NCBI GenBank assembly: GCA_937927195.1
Contig: CALBCY010000016.1
Span: forward strand, 1-32,832
DNA from: an uncultured Chitinophagales bacterium
GTDB taxonomy: Bacteria > Bacteroidota > Bacteroidia > Chitinophagales > UBA2359
Direction: 5' to 3'
DNA: 32,832 bases
The notes under the pieces were generated by a model. The model was given only the letters and a program-made list of their open reading frames with translations, was not told the origin of the DNA and ran no database searches. The stretch's first letter is position 1. Every line of letters starts with the position of its first letter. Below, one piece after another: positions 32,139-32,832 of the stretch. A program made the translations under genes and the position numbers.

Positions 32139-32832
32139 TTAAATGTCGTCCCTGGATCTGATTATATTTTTCAATTCACGTCTTTGTATTTTTCCATTTG
32201 GCGTTTTAGGAATTTCCTCAATAAAAATAATCTTTTTTGGAGTTTCTATTGGTTTCAAAACTTGCCTCAAGTATTGACTTAGTTCCGTTTTGAAATCAGA
32301 TTTCTTCTTCTTTTCTTCTCCTCCACTTCCACTATTTTGAATCACCAGTACCATCGCCTCTCCCCATTTTTCATCGACAAGGGAACTAATTACAAATTGC
32401 TCTGTTGTGAATTCAGTTAAGCATTCAGCGATTTTGTTCTCCAATTCCTCCGGGTGTAATTTGACTCCACCAGAATTGATTACAAAATCAAAGCGGCCCT
32501 TCCAGACAAATTGGTTCTCACTGATCAAATCCACAATGTCATTTGTAAAAAGCTTTTCTTTACAAAGCAATGGCGCGTTTATAACCAAACAGTCTCTTTC
32601 ATCTTGTTCAATACTTATATTTGGTAAAACTTCATAGTTTTCTGAATAAGGATTATTCAGTTTCCTCAAGGCAATGTGACTGATTGTTTCCGTCATCCCA
32701 AAAGTAGCATAAACTTCAGTTTCTAAGTCTTCCAATTTTTTGAAAAACTTCCTATCTACTGGAGCCCCCCCTATAATCAAAGTTTTTATTTTATTCTTTT
32801 TGATGTCCTCAAAACTTGCATACAATTGAGAT
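32139..32832 (-). CDS. menE: O-succinylbenzoate-CoA ligase, C-terminal part
   Basis: The last 230 codons of an AMP-forming acyl-CoA ligase; the 5' end is outside the window. The A5 motif is YATFGMTET, the A7-A8 hinge region is WKGRFDFVINSGGVKLHPEE, and the A10 lysine lies in PKTPNGKIQRREL. The pattern FGMTETISHIALRKL is characteristic of MenE in Bacteroidota, which makes o-succinylbenzoyl-CoA in menaquinone synthesis. A run of lysines and glutamates at about residues 175-183 of the fragment is a lineage-specific loop. No other men gene is in view, so the assignment rests on the sequence alone; another acyl-CoA ligase is possible but less likely. Confidence 0.85.
   Translation of the reverse strand, partial: SQLYASFEDIKKNKIKTLIIGGAPVDRKFFKKLEDLETEVYATFGMTETISHIALRKLNNPYSENYEVLPNISIEQDERDCLVINAPLLCKEKLFTNDIVDLISENQFVWKGRFDFVINSGGVKLHPEELENKIAECLTEFTTEQFVISSLVDEKWGEAMVLVIQNSGSGGEEKKKKSDFKTELSQYLRQVLKPIETPKKIIFIEEIPKTPNGKIQRRELKNIIRSRDDI

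Overview
The window looks like a chromosomal segment of a free-living, probably aquatic member of Bacteroidota, most likely near Saprospiria; the lineage is inferred. The grounds are AT-rich DNA, few clear Shine-Dalgarno sites, a very large secreted protein with a type IX secretion (T9SS) C-terminal domain, a TlpA-type thioredoxin, a MenE ligase (menaquinone) and a LeuRS with long insertions. No phage genes, transposases or CRISPR arrays were seen.

Layout. 1-537 is the 3' end of a sodium/solute symporter. 538-1044 holds a TPR gene relic and degenerate repeats. 1045-9814, all on the minus strand, carries an ACMSD-like amidohydrolase, a membrane-anchored alpha/beta hydrolase, leuS and a 1082-residue T9SS-exported protein. 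10039-18596 (minus) is a surface-polysaccharide locus: rfbB, a terminator, then the tight operon SLBB export protein - Wzz-like - rfbC - rfbD::cysQ - GT-C glycosyltransferase. Two of its junctions are 4-bp ATGA overlaps. rfbD and cysQ are joined in one open frame. rfbA is not in the window.

18723-21126 (minus) holds a cystathionine gamma-synthase-like PLP enzyme and an Mrp/ApbC Fe-S carrier ATPase. 21400-24750 (minus) is a three-gene unit: a soluble Ser/Thr kinase with a Sel1-like tail, a zinc-ribbon plus FHA protein, and a MotA/TolQ/ExbB-type channel protein without an ExbD/TolR/MotB partner nearby. It is the best candidate here for an undescribed signalling system.

From 25421 most genes are on the plus strand: a secreted coiled-coil protein of unknown function; a winged-helix regulator followed by a single-domain voltage-gated cation channel with a TVEGW filter; two tRNA-Lys(UUU) genes and a third, degenerate copy with a 22-nt T-loop; a TlpA-family protein; a DUF922-like HExxH protein; a candidate small RNA; and an aquaporin-family channel. 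The window ends inside menE on the minus strand.

Intergenic DNA is marked by arrays of a degenerate 7-bp repeat (about TTRGCYN) set against gene ends, and by a 175-bp element with strong potential to fold as RNA. Eight hairpin terminators could be placed.
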